Of a DNA stretch of 64,000 nt, positions 10,994-19,891 are shown in pieces. Source of the stretch: Limisphaerales bacterium (lineage in GTDB: Bacteria > Verrucomicrobiota > Verrucomicrobiia > Limisphaerales > AAA164-E04); NCBI GenBank assembly GCA_024761205.1, contig JAMASS010000011.1, positions 62,001 through 126,000 of the forward strand, in the 5' to 3' direction. The notes beneath the pieces are model-generated. The model searched no databases and was not told where the DNA came from. It saw only the letters and a program-made list of their open reading frames with translations. The first letter of the stretch is position 1. Every line of letters begins with the position of its first letter. Both the position numbers and the translations under genes were made by a program.

Positions 10994-11199
10994 ACGGCAG
11001 TGGAGGGCGCGTCGCCCAAAGCAGTTCGGCGACACGTGCTCAGGCGGCAGTCACTGAACTGAAGGACCGGGACGGCGCTATTCTGGAAAGGCTTCCCCTA
11101 GCAACACCTTCAGGTCGGCTTCTATCTGCCGTTCCTGCGCCAATGAATGCCTCTATCTGCATCCGTATTTCTTCCTGTCGTTGCAACGCTTCGTTGAGG

Positions 11200-11589
11200 T
11201 TAGCTTCCGCCTGCCATCGTCCCACCGATTCCGATGATATGGCCCATGTCCATTACGGCCCTGATTTCAGGATCGTCGAACATGAATTTCATGAGTTCCT
11301 TCTCTTCCTCACTTAAACCCTCTTCCTCCGCTATCTGATCGAGTATTGTCTGCCATCGGTTCTCTATTTCGGTGTCGAGAAGCAAGCGGTCAGTTTCGTC
11401 CATGCCGTCGAGATAGGCGTCGGCCTTCATTTGCGCCCAAAGGATTCGATCTTCTTCGGGAAGTTCCGCCAGCATTTGTTCGCGTAACGTCCCCACAGCG
11501 GGCATGGCGCCGAGAGGGTCGAGGAAATCAAGGTTCGCGGCGGGTAAGTCGTTCGGCTCTTCGGGCGCTGGTTCGGGAAGGGCAGTCAT
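11200..11589 (-). CDS. Hypothetical acidic protein
   Basis: Intact 129-aa ORF rich in Glu/Asp; no family recognised. Confidence 0.4.
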   Translation of the reverse strand: MTALPEPAPEEPNDLPAANLDFLDPLGAMPAVGTLREQMLAELPEEDRILWAQMKADAYLDGMDETDRLLLDTEIENRWQTILDQIAEEEGLSEEEKELMKFMFDDPEIRAVMDMGHIIGIGGTMAGGS

Positions 11590-11682
11590 TTCCGCTTGGG
11601 CTTGCCGTTTGGCTTCTTGGCGTTTTCGTACCTGCTGGTGCCGGATTTCGCGTTTTTGAGACCGCGATTCCGCATCTCCAAG

Positions 11683-12345
11683 CTAGTGGGGTGGGTTATA
11701 GAGCAAAACAAATATGACACCACCAAATGCTGCTAAAGGAGCAATCCATTCTGCAATGAAGTTCAGTGCATAAAAGAGAAGGCTTTTCCTCTCCTTTTTC
11801 ATGGTTTGAGTGATTTTTTCCGTGCCGGTGAAAGGGTTTTCTAGCCTTGTCCTTGCTTGCGTGCGGTCTCTTCCTTCGAAGAGATCTACGACGATGCCCT
11901 CCCGCTGTTCTCGCTGCGTCCGCAATCTGTCAATGGCGTCGTCGATCCTGCTCACGGCCGCTGATTCTTCACAGCTTCGATCGCCTTCACAAAATCCGCC
12001 CCTTTCATCGTGATGGTCTTCGGCTTCGTTCAGTTCTCCGTTCAAAAAAACCCAGCAAATGGCTTGGTTTTTGATGACATCTATCGAGCACAACGGCCTT
12101 ACATATTTTTTGAGCGCCTTTTTTGCTTTATCCCTCCCTTTGTCGAGCAGCTTGTTTTTAGCCGTTTTGCTTAGCGCATTGAAATTGGATTGGCCGTAAG
12201 CGGCTACTTCAGAGTAATATGCATTTCTCCACCACGGCACCCATCGCACAGCCACTTCAGCGCCGACGCAAATTGCAACTTCAATGTGGATATTTCGGAT
12301 GCAGCCATCGTAGTCGTCCCAAGCGTCCCACTTGTCTTTCGACAT
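11683..12345 (-). CDS. Hypothetical protein with C-terminal transmembrane segment
   Basis: 220-aa ORF, C-terminus FYALNFIAEWIAPLAAFGGVIFVLLYNPPH; N-terminus may extend upstream in another frame. Confidence 0.45.
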   Translation of the reverse strand: MSKDKWDAWDDYDGCIRNIHIEVAICVGAEVAVRWVPWWRNAYYSEVAAYGQSNFNALSKTAKNKLLDKGRDKAKKALKKYVRPLCSIDVIKNQAICWVFLNGELNEAEDHHDERGGFCEGDRSCEESAAVSRIDDAIDRLRTQREQREGIVVDLFEGRDRTQARTRLENPFTGTEKITQTMKKERKSLLFYALNFIAEWIAPLAAFGGVIFVLLYNPPH

Positions 12346-12754
12346 TTGAGAGGCAGACCTTGATTCGCATAGCCAGTAACGGGTCCAAATACCATTCAGG
12401 CCGCTGAGATGCGTTTTCCAAGCGGGGCGTTGCCATTGCCCAATGAAACACTACGTGCCATCTGTCATCATACCAATATACTTCGCATACTTGACCGAGG
12501 TCTGAGGAGCCGAAACATTCAATTTCCAGAAGAAGCGGTTGGCATTCAGGGAGGCTGCGAGCAGCGGGCAGGCAGTGACGGTTCCAATGGTCATGGATTT
12601 CCCAAAGGCCAGCAAGATAGCCGAGGCCGTTTGTTTACCGAGACCAGCGGAAAAGGTTTTCCGTATCCGATGCGTCGGCGAAGCGCGCCGTGACGAGCAC
12701 CAGAGCAGCCCCGCCCGTTCAATCTTCCCGCTGTGCCTTGTGCTCGCCAACGAC

Positions 12755-12791
12755 AAAAAAGCCCGCCCCGGAAACCACCGGAGCGGACGGG
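12755..12791 (-). terminator. Rho-independent terminator-like hairpin
   Basis: Minus strand: CCCGTCCGCTCCGGTGGTTTCCGGGGCGGGC followed by TTTTTT; imperfect GC stem. Confidence 0.5.
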
Positions 12792-13057
12792 AAACGCGAA
12801 CCCATTCTAAAGCCCTACAGCTCAACACTCAGCCATTTGCGAAGCAACTCCTTCAAAAACTTGATGACTTCCTCCCGCTCGCTATAGAGATAGAAAGTCC
12901 CCCCCGCCGTAGAACACAATAAACAGATACCAAGCGTAAACTTGGCTGGCACCAGGCATCGTTTCACGGTAAGTCAACTTTATCTTCTCCCTCTTCTTCT
13001 TCATGGGTGACTCCTTTCCGGCACCACGGTTGACGGAAAAGACAAACGATGGCTGGA

Positions 13058-13705
13058 CTACCGGAATTTGGAAGCACTGAGCATCTGAAGGAGAATCGAT
13101 CGTTCCACTGATTTTCTCATCTCCTCCTTTGCATTATGCTCCTTCAGCACTTGATTCACCTGCCCTCGCATTTCAGCAGGCAATCCCTCCATTGACCATG
13201 CGAACATGGTTTCCAACCGTTCATTCGTTTTGCTCTCCAACTCAGCTAAACCGTCTTCATCCAGCGACGCGCGAAAATCTTCGATTGATTTCATCATCAC
13301 AGCGTGTTGTGATCGAATAGCTTCCGACAGTTGCGACTGCGTGTCTTCCGTCAAAAGTCCCTCATCCCCGCCGCAACAGGGAACTGAATCCCTTGCCGCT
13401 TCCCATTCCACCGACGCTTTCTCTGCCTCCACCAGCTTGTCAATCGCTCGGCGGTTTTTGGCAGTTGCCCCCCACATCAAGCCCCGCAAATGCTCAGTCT
13501 CCTCTCGCAATGACTTCAAATCTTCAGTCGCCTTGGCCAATTTCTGATTCAAGGAATTCGCCAGCCGCATCTCCATTGCAGCCACCTCTCTCTTAAGTCG
13601 CTTGTCATCCCGCTGCCCTTGCTTGAAGAAAACAAAGGCCGAAACGACGGAAAGAATCATCAATAGCGCCAATACGCCAACAATCAAATACTGAATCGCT
13701 TTCAT
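13058..13705 (-). CDS. Membrane-anchored coiled-coil hypothetical protein
   Basis: MKAIQYLIVGVLALLMILSVVSAFVFF followed by a charged helical region; start chosen at the internal Met before the TM segment. Confidence 0.55.
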   Translation of the reverse strand: MKAIQYLIVGVLALLMILSVVSAFVFFKQGQRDDKRLKREVAAMEMRLANSLNQKLAKATEDLKSLREETEHLRGLMWGATAKNRRAIDKLVEAEKASVEWEAARDSVPCCGGDEGLLTEDTQSQLSEAIRSQHAVMMKSIEDFRASLDEDGLAELESKTNERLETMFAWSMEGLPAEMRGQVNQVLKEHNAKEEMRKSVERSILLQMLSASKFR

Positions 13706-13727
13706 TTTCTTTATCCTTTCTCTACTC

Positions 13728-14174
13728 TTAGTTGCAACCTGAGTATTGATAAATGCACCAATCCAACTGAGCGTCACCCTCAATCCACGCCCAGTGAATT
13801 CGGTAGGCAAGTCTGTTAATACATCCTTGACGATTACTGTTCAAAACAACGACGCAAGCACCCGTACAGGCCCAGTAACCTCCAAAACCATTACGCCAGT
13901 CAGTTCCACACTTAGTGGTGCACCAAAGATACGTGCTCCAAGCACTATTATCACAAATAATCGACTCACCAGTTGCGGCAGTGATTTCGGCAGCCACCGC
14001 AATTCTAACCTTATCGACACATTTTTCGAACGCTTCTTTAGGCCCACCATCTACGCAGCATTTCCATCCCTCACTATAAAAGTCAGTACTAGGTTGGTAA
14101 TACAGTTGAGGATGGTTCATAACCTGAATTGTGTAACTACCTTTATATAATACGATCCCGTCACAGTCTCGCAC
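13728..14174 (-). CDS. Cysteine-rich hypothetical protein
   Basis: 148-aa ORF with many Cys (WKCCVDGG..CVDKV..ICDN..LWCTTKCGTDW..WACTGACVVV..GCINR..DWCIYQYSGCN); overlaps the upstream ORF in another frame. Confidence 0.45.
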   Translation of the reverse strand: MRDCDGIVLYKGSYTIQVMNHPQLYYQPSTDFYSEGWKCCVDGGPKEAFEKCVDKVRIAVAAEITAATGESIICDNSAWSTYLWCTTKCGTDWRNGFGGYWACTGACVVVLNSNRQGCINRLAYRIHWAWIEGDAQLDWCIYQYSGCN

Positions 14175-14704
14175 CGAGGTTCCATCGCAGGGTCAATATC
14201 CGGTTCGTCGTCATCGTCGGGCGTGTCGTCCGGATCATCCCCGTCGTTGGGGTCGTCATTGCCGTCGCCATCTTCGGGAGGGGCGGGATTGTGTCCGTCA
14301 ACGGTATCTCCGTAGAGCTCCTCAAGTTTATCGCACGGTCCCCAGACGTAAACGCAGACGCCATCGGAGTCCCAATCCAATCCTGAAGGTACGTTCGAGG
14401 GCCGTGTTCCGTCGTTTGGGTAGCCTGCGGGGACATCCAACTCGACTTCACATTCACCGCCTCCAACCGGGACAACATCCGCTGCGTTAACCGACCCGGG
14501 GGAAAACGCCACCGCGCCGACGATGATAGTCCTTCCCATGTGCGGCAGGATAGCCGCGACCCTTTGCCTCGTCCAGCGGAAAAGCGTTGTGAACGAATTG
14601 CGGAAAAGGTTTCCCGTTTCCGATGCGGCGGCGAATCGCGCCGTGATGAGAGCCAGAGCGCCCCCACCCATATAGCCCGCCAACAAAAAGTGCGTTTTAT
14701 TCAT
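14117..14704 (-). CDS. Hypothetical secreted protein with Asp-rich C-terminal region
   Basis: 195-aa ORF; DGDGNDDPNDGDDPDDTPDDDDEPDIDP tract. Confidence 0.45.
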   Translation of the reverse strand: MNKTHFLLAGYMGGGALALITARFAAASETGNLFRNSFTTLFRWTRQRVAAILPHMGRTIIVGAVAFSPGSVNAADVVPVGGGECEVELDVPAGYPNDGTRPSNVPSGLDWDSDGVCVYVWGPCDKLEELYGDTVDGHNPAPPEDGDGNDDPNDGDDPDDTPDDDDEPDIDPAMEPRCETVTGSYYIKVVTQFRL

Positions 14705-14837
14705 TGCGTTATGCTTCTAACTGTTTTGGATGTATTGCCAACGGCTCGGCGGAAAATTGGCGTCACTCGACACACAACGCCGGGCCATTGACAACACTTC
14801 GCAACTTCAAGCGTAGAAGGTTCTGCCTATTTGCCTG

Positions 14838-14871
14838 AGCTTAGGGGAAGTTGGCCAACTTCCCCTAAGCT
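14838..14871. repeat. Perfect 34-bp palindrome
   Basis: AGCTTAGGGGAAGTTGG|CCAACTTCCCCTAAGCT, zero-loop inverted repeat in a divergent intergenic region. Confidence 0.9.
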
Positions 14872-15160
14872 TGAAATCAGGCTGTTTTATTGAGCAGTGG
14901 CCCGACATGCGAGACGTTGCAATAGTGTTGTCGGGAGGGAGACTGCCTGAGCAGCGTTGGCACCGTCAACAGCAAATCGCGATTTTCCCAATTTTTTTGC
15001 GTAGCCGGGCCGGGGCAGAGGGAAAATGGTCAAAAAGAGCTATTCATCGGTGTTGTATCGGTTCAGTATCGAATATGTTTCGCATCAGTTGCGGTCAAGA
15101 AAGACGCCGAGAAGTTCATACTGCCGCCCGAAGCGGTCTTTCCGTTGGGAACCCGTAGCC

Positions 15161-16441
15161 ATGACCATCCGCAACGCCGCCCTTGACCTCATCTTCGCGG
15201 GAATCATCCTGGCGTTTGTGGTTTGGCTGATCGTCCGAAGCGTCTTGCGCGCCGAAGAGCCCAAGAAACATATTCTGCGACTGGTCTGTAGCATGGGCCT
15301 CGTCATGCTCACGGTCGCTGCTTGCGCCTTTCTCTTTGCCAAATTGGGACGCTTCGCGGCCTTCGCCGTGCCCTTCACCGTTGCGGCGTCTGGGATCTTG
15401 TTGGGCGTCATGTGGGCGTCGCGTCTGGGCGAAATCCTTGCGGCGCCGCTCTCCGGGCTGTTTGATGGCGGCAACGCCAAGGCATTCCGGCAGCCTCTCT
15501 ACGCCATCGCTGAAGCACGGCAAAAACGAGGTCGATACCAAGAAGCCATCACGGAAGCGCAAAAGCAACTTGAAGAATTTCCCGGCGACATTACTGGAAC
15601 TCTCCTCTTGATCGATCTATTCGCGAAAGACCTCGACCAAATCGAAGACGCTAAAGCAACGCTGGAGGCGTATCTTCAAAACGGTCCACACCATTCAAAA
15701 AACATCTTTCGCGTCCTAGCGCACATGGCTGACATCTATATCGAGAAATATTCCGATCGGGAAAGCGCCAAGAATTGTCTTGAATGCATTCAATCTCTCT
15801 GCCCTGGAACGGATCAGGAAATGATCGCAGCCCAGCGATTGGCCCACATGGGCTCAAGGGAATTCCTGGCGGCAAAAAAGCAACCTACCAAAATCATCGT
15901 CAAAGAGTTCGATCATCGGCTCGGGCTCCAAGGCAAGGAACCAGATTTCCAAAGGAATGAAAAATCACCTGACGAGCTAGCGAAAGAATACATTCAGCAA
16001 CTCAACGAGCACCCACTGAATCTCGAAGCCCGAGAGAACCTAGCGTTACTATACGCCAACCACTATCACCGCCTCGACATGGCGATCGAACAATTGGAAA
16101 CTATGGTGAACCACCGAAACCAATCAACTCGACAGGTTGTCCGTTGGCTCAACCTTATGGCCGATCTCCATATCAAACTTGGAGGCAACATCCGGGACGC
16201 CAAAAAATGCCTACAGCGAATCTCTGATCGCTTCCCCACCTCCGCCCACGACACTTCACTAGGATTGAATAGGAGATTCCCCGACATGATCGAGGCAAAG
16301 TACCGCCGGAGCGCTAGATGCGTTGTTCTTCCAGATCGTAGACGTCAAACCACCGATACACCGGCCGATTCCGCGGCACGAACTGCGCAATATAGCCTTC
16401 CAAAAACTCCTGCGCCTCATCTGGAAGTTCAGAAACTTTGA
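15161..16441 (+). CDS. TPR-repeat membrane protein
   Basis: Two N-terminal TM segments, then TPR-like helices (YAIAEARQKRGRYQEAITEAQKQLEEFPGD ...); C-terminus reads into the antisense of the next gene. Confidence 0.65.
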   Translation: MTIRNAALDLIFAGIILAFVVWLIVRSVLRAEEPKKHILRLVCSMGLVMLTVAACAFLFAKLGRFAAFAVPFTVAASGILLGVMWASRLGEILAAPLSGLFDGGNAKAFRQPLYAIAEARQKRGRYQEAITEAQKQLEEFPGDITGTLLLIDLFAKDLDQIEDAKATLEAYLQNGPHHSKNIFRVLAHMADIYIEKYSDRESAKNCLECIQSLCPGTDQEMIAAQRLAHMGSREFLAAKKQPTKIIVKEFDHRLGLQGKEPDFQRNEKSPDELAKEYIQQLNEHPLNLEARENLALLYANHYHRLDMAIEQLETMVNHRNQSTRQVVRWLNLMADLHIKLGGNIRDAKKCLQRISDRFPTSAHDTSLGLNRRFPDMIEAKYRRSARCVVLPDRRRQTTDTPADSAARTAQYSLPKTPAPHLEVQKL

Positions 16442-16778
16442 GCTCTCGAAGTCGATTGTTCCATTTGACGATCTCAATCCGAGGTCGCGACTTAGCATTC
16501 TGCTCAATCCATTCCGCCACCTCGGCATCGCTGGCTCCGGTCGCAACGAACTCCTCGAAACTGTCGGCACCAACTTCCGCGAAGGACAAGAAACGGCGAT
16601 CCAGCGGACAATCAAAATGGTAATCCGCATTAAGATTGAGAATCGCGGCACGACATTTATCGAGCATTCGGGCGGCAATCACATAACCCGCGAGCGTCTC
16701 CCGAGGACTGCGAGGAAACTCCTTGGAAAGATCCTTGGCTAATAGTGATAGTCTGAGCTTGTCTTCATCTGTGATCAT
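16314..16778 (-). CDS. DUF5069 domain-containing protein
   Basis: FPRSPRETLAGYVIAARMLDKCRAAILNLNADYHFDCPLDRRFLSFAEVGADSFEEFVATGASDAEVAEWI. Confidence 0.75.
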   Translation of the reverse strand: MITDEDKLRLSLLAKDLSKEFPRSPRETLAGYVIAARMLDKCRAAILNLNADYHFDCPLDRRFLSFAEVGADSFEEFVATGASDAEVAEWIEQNAKSRPRIEIVKWNNRLRELKVSELPDEAQEFLEGYIAQFVPRNRPVYRWFDVYDLEEQRI

Positions 16779-16895
16779 CGCCGTAATATCATTCTACCTG
16801 CCGCAACTTTGCACAAGTCAAAGTCGCCACCAGTTTAGTGAATCATCGTAAAAAACCGTGGCAACCACCTGTTCAGTCTGGTCTCGTATCTGCCG

Positions 16896-17147
16896 CTACC
16901 GCCAGACATAAGCCTTGGTTTCTTGGATCTTCATTTCGAGAAACCCCGGCAGTGTTTGCTGCGGCATCCCACTCAGCCAAGCCAAACCCAGGGCTTCCGA
17001 AGTGGCCGCCCGAAACATTTGCTGCTCGAGCGGATCGACCGGAATCGCTCCCCATGCCTGTCGGGTCTTTTCAAAAAACCGCGACCGACTTTCAGTCGGC
17101 TGGCCGTAGGATTCAGGCTGTCGGGATCGATCTATATTTGTGGTCAT
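16896..17147 (-). CDS. Hypothetical protein
   Basis: 83-aa ORF MTTNIDRSRQPESYGQPTESRSRFFEKTRQAWGAIPVDPLEQQMFRAATSEALGLAWLSGMPQQTLPGFLEMKIQETKAYVWR. Confidence 0.4.
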   Translation of the reverse strand: MTTNIDRSRQPESYGQPTESRSRFFEKTRQAWGAIPVDPLEQQMFRAATSEALGLAWLSGMPQQTLPGFLEMKIQETKAYVWR

Positions 17148-17202
17148 GCAGCGATTTAGTAATACCGACCAACTGATTGCTTTGTTTACCAAAAAAATTC
17201 TT

Positions 17203-18192
17203 CGCAATGATAAATTATGGGCATGGAGAGCCTTCGGTGGCGAGGGGAAGCTGCGTCTGTTTGGAGCCGCGGGCGCGTTCGGTAGTTCGAAGCGGCATCC
17301 CTCCAATATGTCCGGCATGTTCAGGAGGTGCAGGCCGGGTAGCGTTTGCCATTGGCTCTTATGTCTCCGGCCATCGCCATCTCGCGGCTGAAGGTGGCTT
17401 TCCGGCGCGGCTTCAGTTTGTGCATGAGGATCAGGCTGACCATGTCGGCGTCTTCACCTTCTAAGACACCGCGCAGTTGGCGCACGACGCTGATATTGAC
17501 ATTCTTGCCGCCCTTCACTTCCAGCATCATGGGGCAGAGAATGCCCTTGCCGGACAGGGACTCGGCAACGCGAGGCGACAATCCCTTCCGCCCCGTTCTA
17601 CAGCAGCAATGACCGGAGTTTTACGGATGCCTCGGCCTCGTAAAACTCTGGGGGGGTATTAGTAGCGGGACTCTTGGGGCTGCTCCCTTTGCGCGGTTTG
17701 CCACCCACGTAAGTTTCGTCGGTCTCGGCGATGCCTTGCAGGACGGGCGCTGCTTCCGCCGCCATGGAAGCCCGAATGCGCCGCTGCAAGCGCAGGGCGG
17801 CGGGCTGCATCACCCCGAGGTCGCGGGCCAATTGGTGGCGGGATAAGCTCTTCTTGGCGTTGATCGGGATGCCCATAGCCATGAACTATTTCTGGAGCGG
17901 GACCCTGGTTTTCTTGAAAAGGGTTCCCGCCAAGACGTTAAAACCGGACTGGCAGACATGGCAGGGCCAGCGTCCAATACGGAGGTTGTCGGCTTTGCGG
18001 GCCACCTTGCCACTGCCGCAATGGGGGCAGTGAGGTTCATCGCCCCAGTGCGCCTGCTCCAAGTGCGCAAGGCAGGCTTTTTGATCCGGAAAGCGTTGGA
18101 ATATGGTCAACAGATTCACAAGCGCGCCCTCATCCGCACGCCCGAGGTGAAGCATCACCCGCTGCCAGTCATGCCCATAACTTATCATTGCG
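17203..18192 (-). mobile_element. IS1595-like element, family A copy 1 (defective), carrying a DNA-methyltransferase C-terminal fragment
   Basis: Ends CGCAATGATAAATTATGGGCATG / inverted CGCAATGATAAGTTATGGGCATG; transposase ISYGHDWQRVMLHLG...CPHCGSGKVARK...; TAG replaces Trp in LQK*FMAMG; then VKGGKNVNISVVRQLRGVLEGEDADMVSLILMHKLKPRRKATFSREMAMAGDIRANGKRYP. Confidence 0.85.
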
Positions 18193-18252
18193 GGTGTGAA
18201 TCTCTGTTCTCTCCGTTTTCTCTTATTCGGATAAACACAATAAATTGTTGCC

Positions 18253-18675
18253 ATGAATTGGAGTATTAAAGAGCAAGTGCCGACATTTGCTGTGCCTGAT
18301 TTAGAGTTGGGTGTCCAATTTTATTCTCGCCTTGGATTTGAGGTGGAATGGCGCTGGCCGAAGACGGGGACAACGTGTGTAGGATTGCGCCATGGTTTGT
18401 GTGCGTTGATGTTGTCTCTCTGTGAACCGGCGGAAAGAGGTGATATCTACTACGTGGTCGATGATGTACGGGCTTGCTACGAGCATTTGCAGACGACGCG
18501 ACCTTGGGGGATTGCCGAAGTGTTTTGTGGTTCAAGGAAACGCAAGGACTGTCCCCTGGCTCGATCACTCGTTTCACCGGTGGCGCCGAGCTTGAGGGAT
18601 CATGGGCATGTGGATTTTTCGATCGCGGATACCTGGGGACATCAAAGCACTTTTGGACGAGAGGTGATCGATTGA
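18253..18675 (+). CDS. VOC (glyoxalase/bleomycin resistance-like) family protein, possibly frameshifted internally
   Basis: VPTFAVPDLELGVQFYSRLGFEVEWRWPKTGTTCVGLRHGLCALMLSLCEPAERGDIYYVVDDVRACYEHL ... ADTWGHQSTFG. Confidence 0.65.
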   Translation: MNWSIKEQVPTFAVPDLELGVQFYSRLGFEVEWRWPKTGTTCVGLRHGLCALMLSLCEPAERGDIYYVVDDVRACYEHLQTTRPWGIAEVFCGSRKRKDCPLARSLVSPVAPSLRDHGHVDFSIADTWGHQSTFGREVID

Positions 18676-18691
18676 GGCGTTAGTCTTGGAG

Positions 18692-19487
18692 TCAATTTGT
18701 TAGCTTCGCGATGAAGAAATCGGCGATTGAAGGATAGCGGGTTTTGGCACCGGGACATTTGATCTCGGATTCGATGCCTAAGCCCTTCATGTGTTCCTGA
18801 AGTTTGATGCCGAACCTGACGTGGTGAATTTTCTATCCGCAGGCGAAGTTTGGATCGGGAGGGATCGGGCGCCATGTTATAGCTCATGAAGGATCGGCGG
18901 ATCGGCTGCTGCGATCAGGTCCAGAGCGAGATGTCCGTGATAGTCTTTTGAAGCGTTTCTGCGGTCAGGTCTCCGAGGTATTTGCCAAGGGGACGATGCG
19001 GTTTGGCGTAACCGGGAATCCATCGCTGTCACCAATCGAGATCATCGTGGTTTGTCCACCAGTAGTGGCGATTGCGGTCCATCGGATGGATTTGCAATCA
19101 ATCGAATCGGCGCTATCCGGTTTGGCCATATCGTTGTGGAAGGCAAGCCATATGTAGAGTTGGTCTCCGGCCGAGCCGCCGAATGCGCCGATTCTGGTTT
19201 TGTCGAAGTTCCAATCGTCAGCCTTTGAGCGGAGGAATTGGATTGTTCACCGGCAGGCTTCATGCGCCGCGGGAAGTTTTTTTGCTGGATTAAACGGTAA
19301 TGGAGCGCGGCACGGAAATCTTGGATTGGAGGAGCTGTTTCAGGGTCTGGGCATTGAGGCTGTTTTTGTTGCCGCCGCGAAAGCCGCCGCCATGAATGTA
19401 GATGACGAGAGGTGTCGGCTTGTCAGAATCGGCCAGCCAGGGAATCGAGAACGTTCCGGTCGTGTTGAGCATAACTAATGTTGGCAT
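18692..19487 (-). pseudogene. Alpha/beta hydrolase (esterase-like), multiply frameshifted
   Basis: TFSIPWLADSDKPTPLVIYIHGGGFRGGNKNSLNAQTLKQLLQSKISV; other frames give LRSKADDWNFDKTRIGAFGGSAGDQLYMWLAFHNDMA and C-terminal HHVRFGIKLQEHMKGLGIESEIKCPGAKTRYPSIADFFIAKLTN*. Confidence 0.7.
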
Positions 19488-19891
19488 GAGTTGGCGGTGG
19501 TTTTGGCGCCCTGCGGTTTTGGCTGGTGAGGTCTGCGGATAGAAGGAGCAGGGTGGGCGAGTGACGGTATGGTATGCTGAGGGGATTTTTTTTGGGCGGC
19601 GAGTCCGGCGAAGGGAAGCGGTTCTTTGGGGTTGCAGTGGTAGCTTGCCGGATAGATGCTGTGTGGGGATATAATATCCTATCGCTTCTTACTGCATGCC
19701 TTTTTCATAGCCTTTTGGAAGGGTTTTTTAGAATCTATTTTACGGACTGCCTGTATTGCTTCACGGCGGCCGTCACTGAGCTGAGCCAAGTGGTCTTCGA
19801 CCGTGGCGGCGTTGATTCTCATGGCGGTAGCTTACTTGAGTATTGAACTGTGGGCGACTGTGCATGAGCATGTTTGGCCTAGGGTTTGGAC

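Noticed and set aside
15026-15160. Upstream extension of the TPR ORF
   Set aside because: Earlier start gives a basic non-hydrophobic leader; ATG at 15161 directly precedes the TM segments.
17202-17203. Clear 8-bp target duplication for IS copy 1
   Set aside because: Left flank AAATTCTT and right flank GGTGTGAA do not match; duplication may have been lost by rearrangement.
17321-17581. Functional restriction-modification system
   Set aside because: Only a C-terminal methyltransferase-like tail is present, without catalytic motifs or a restriction subunit.
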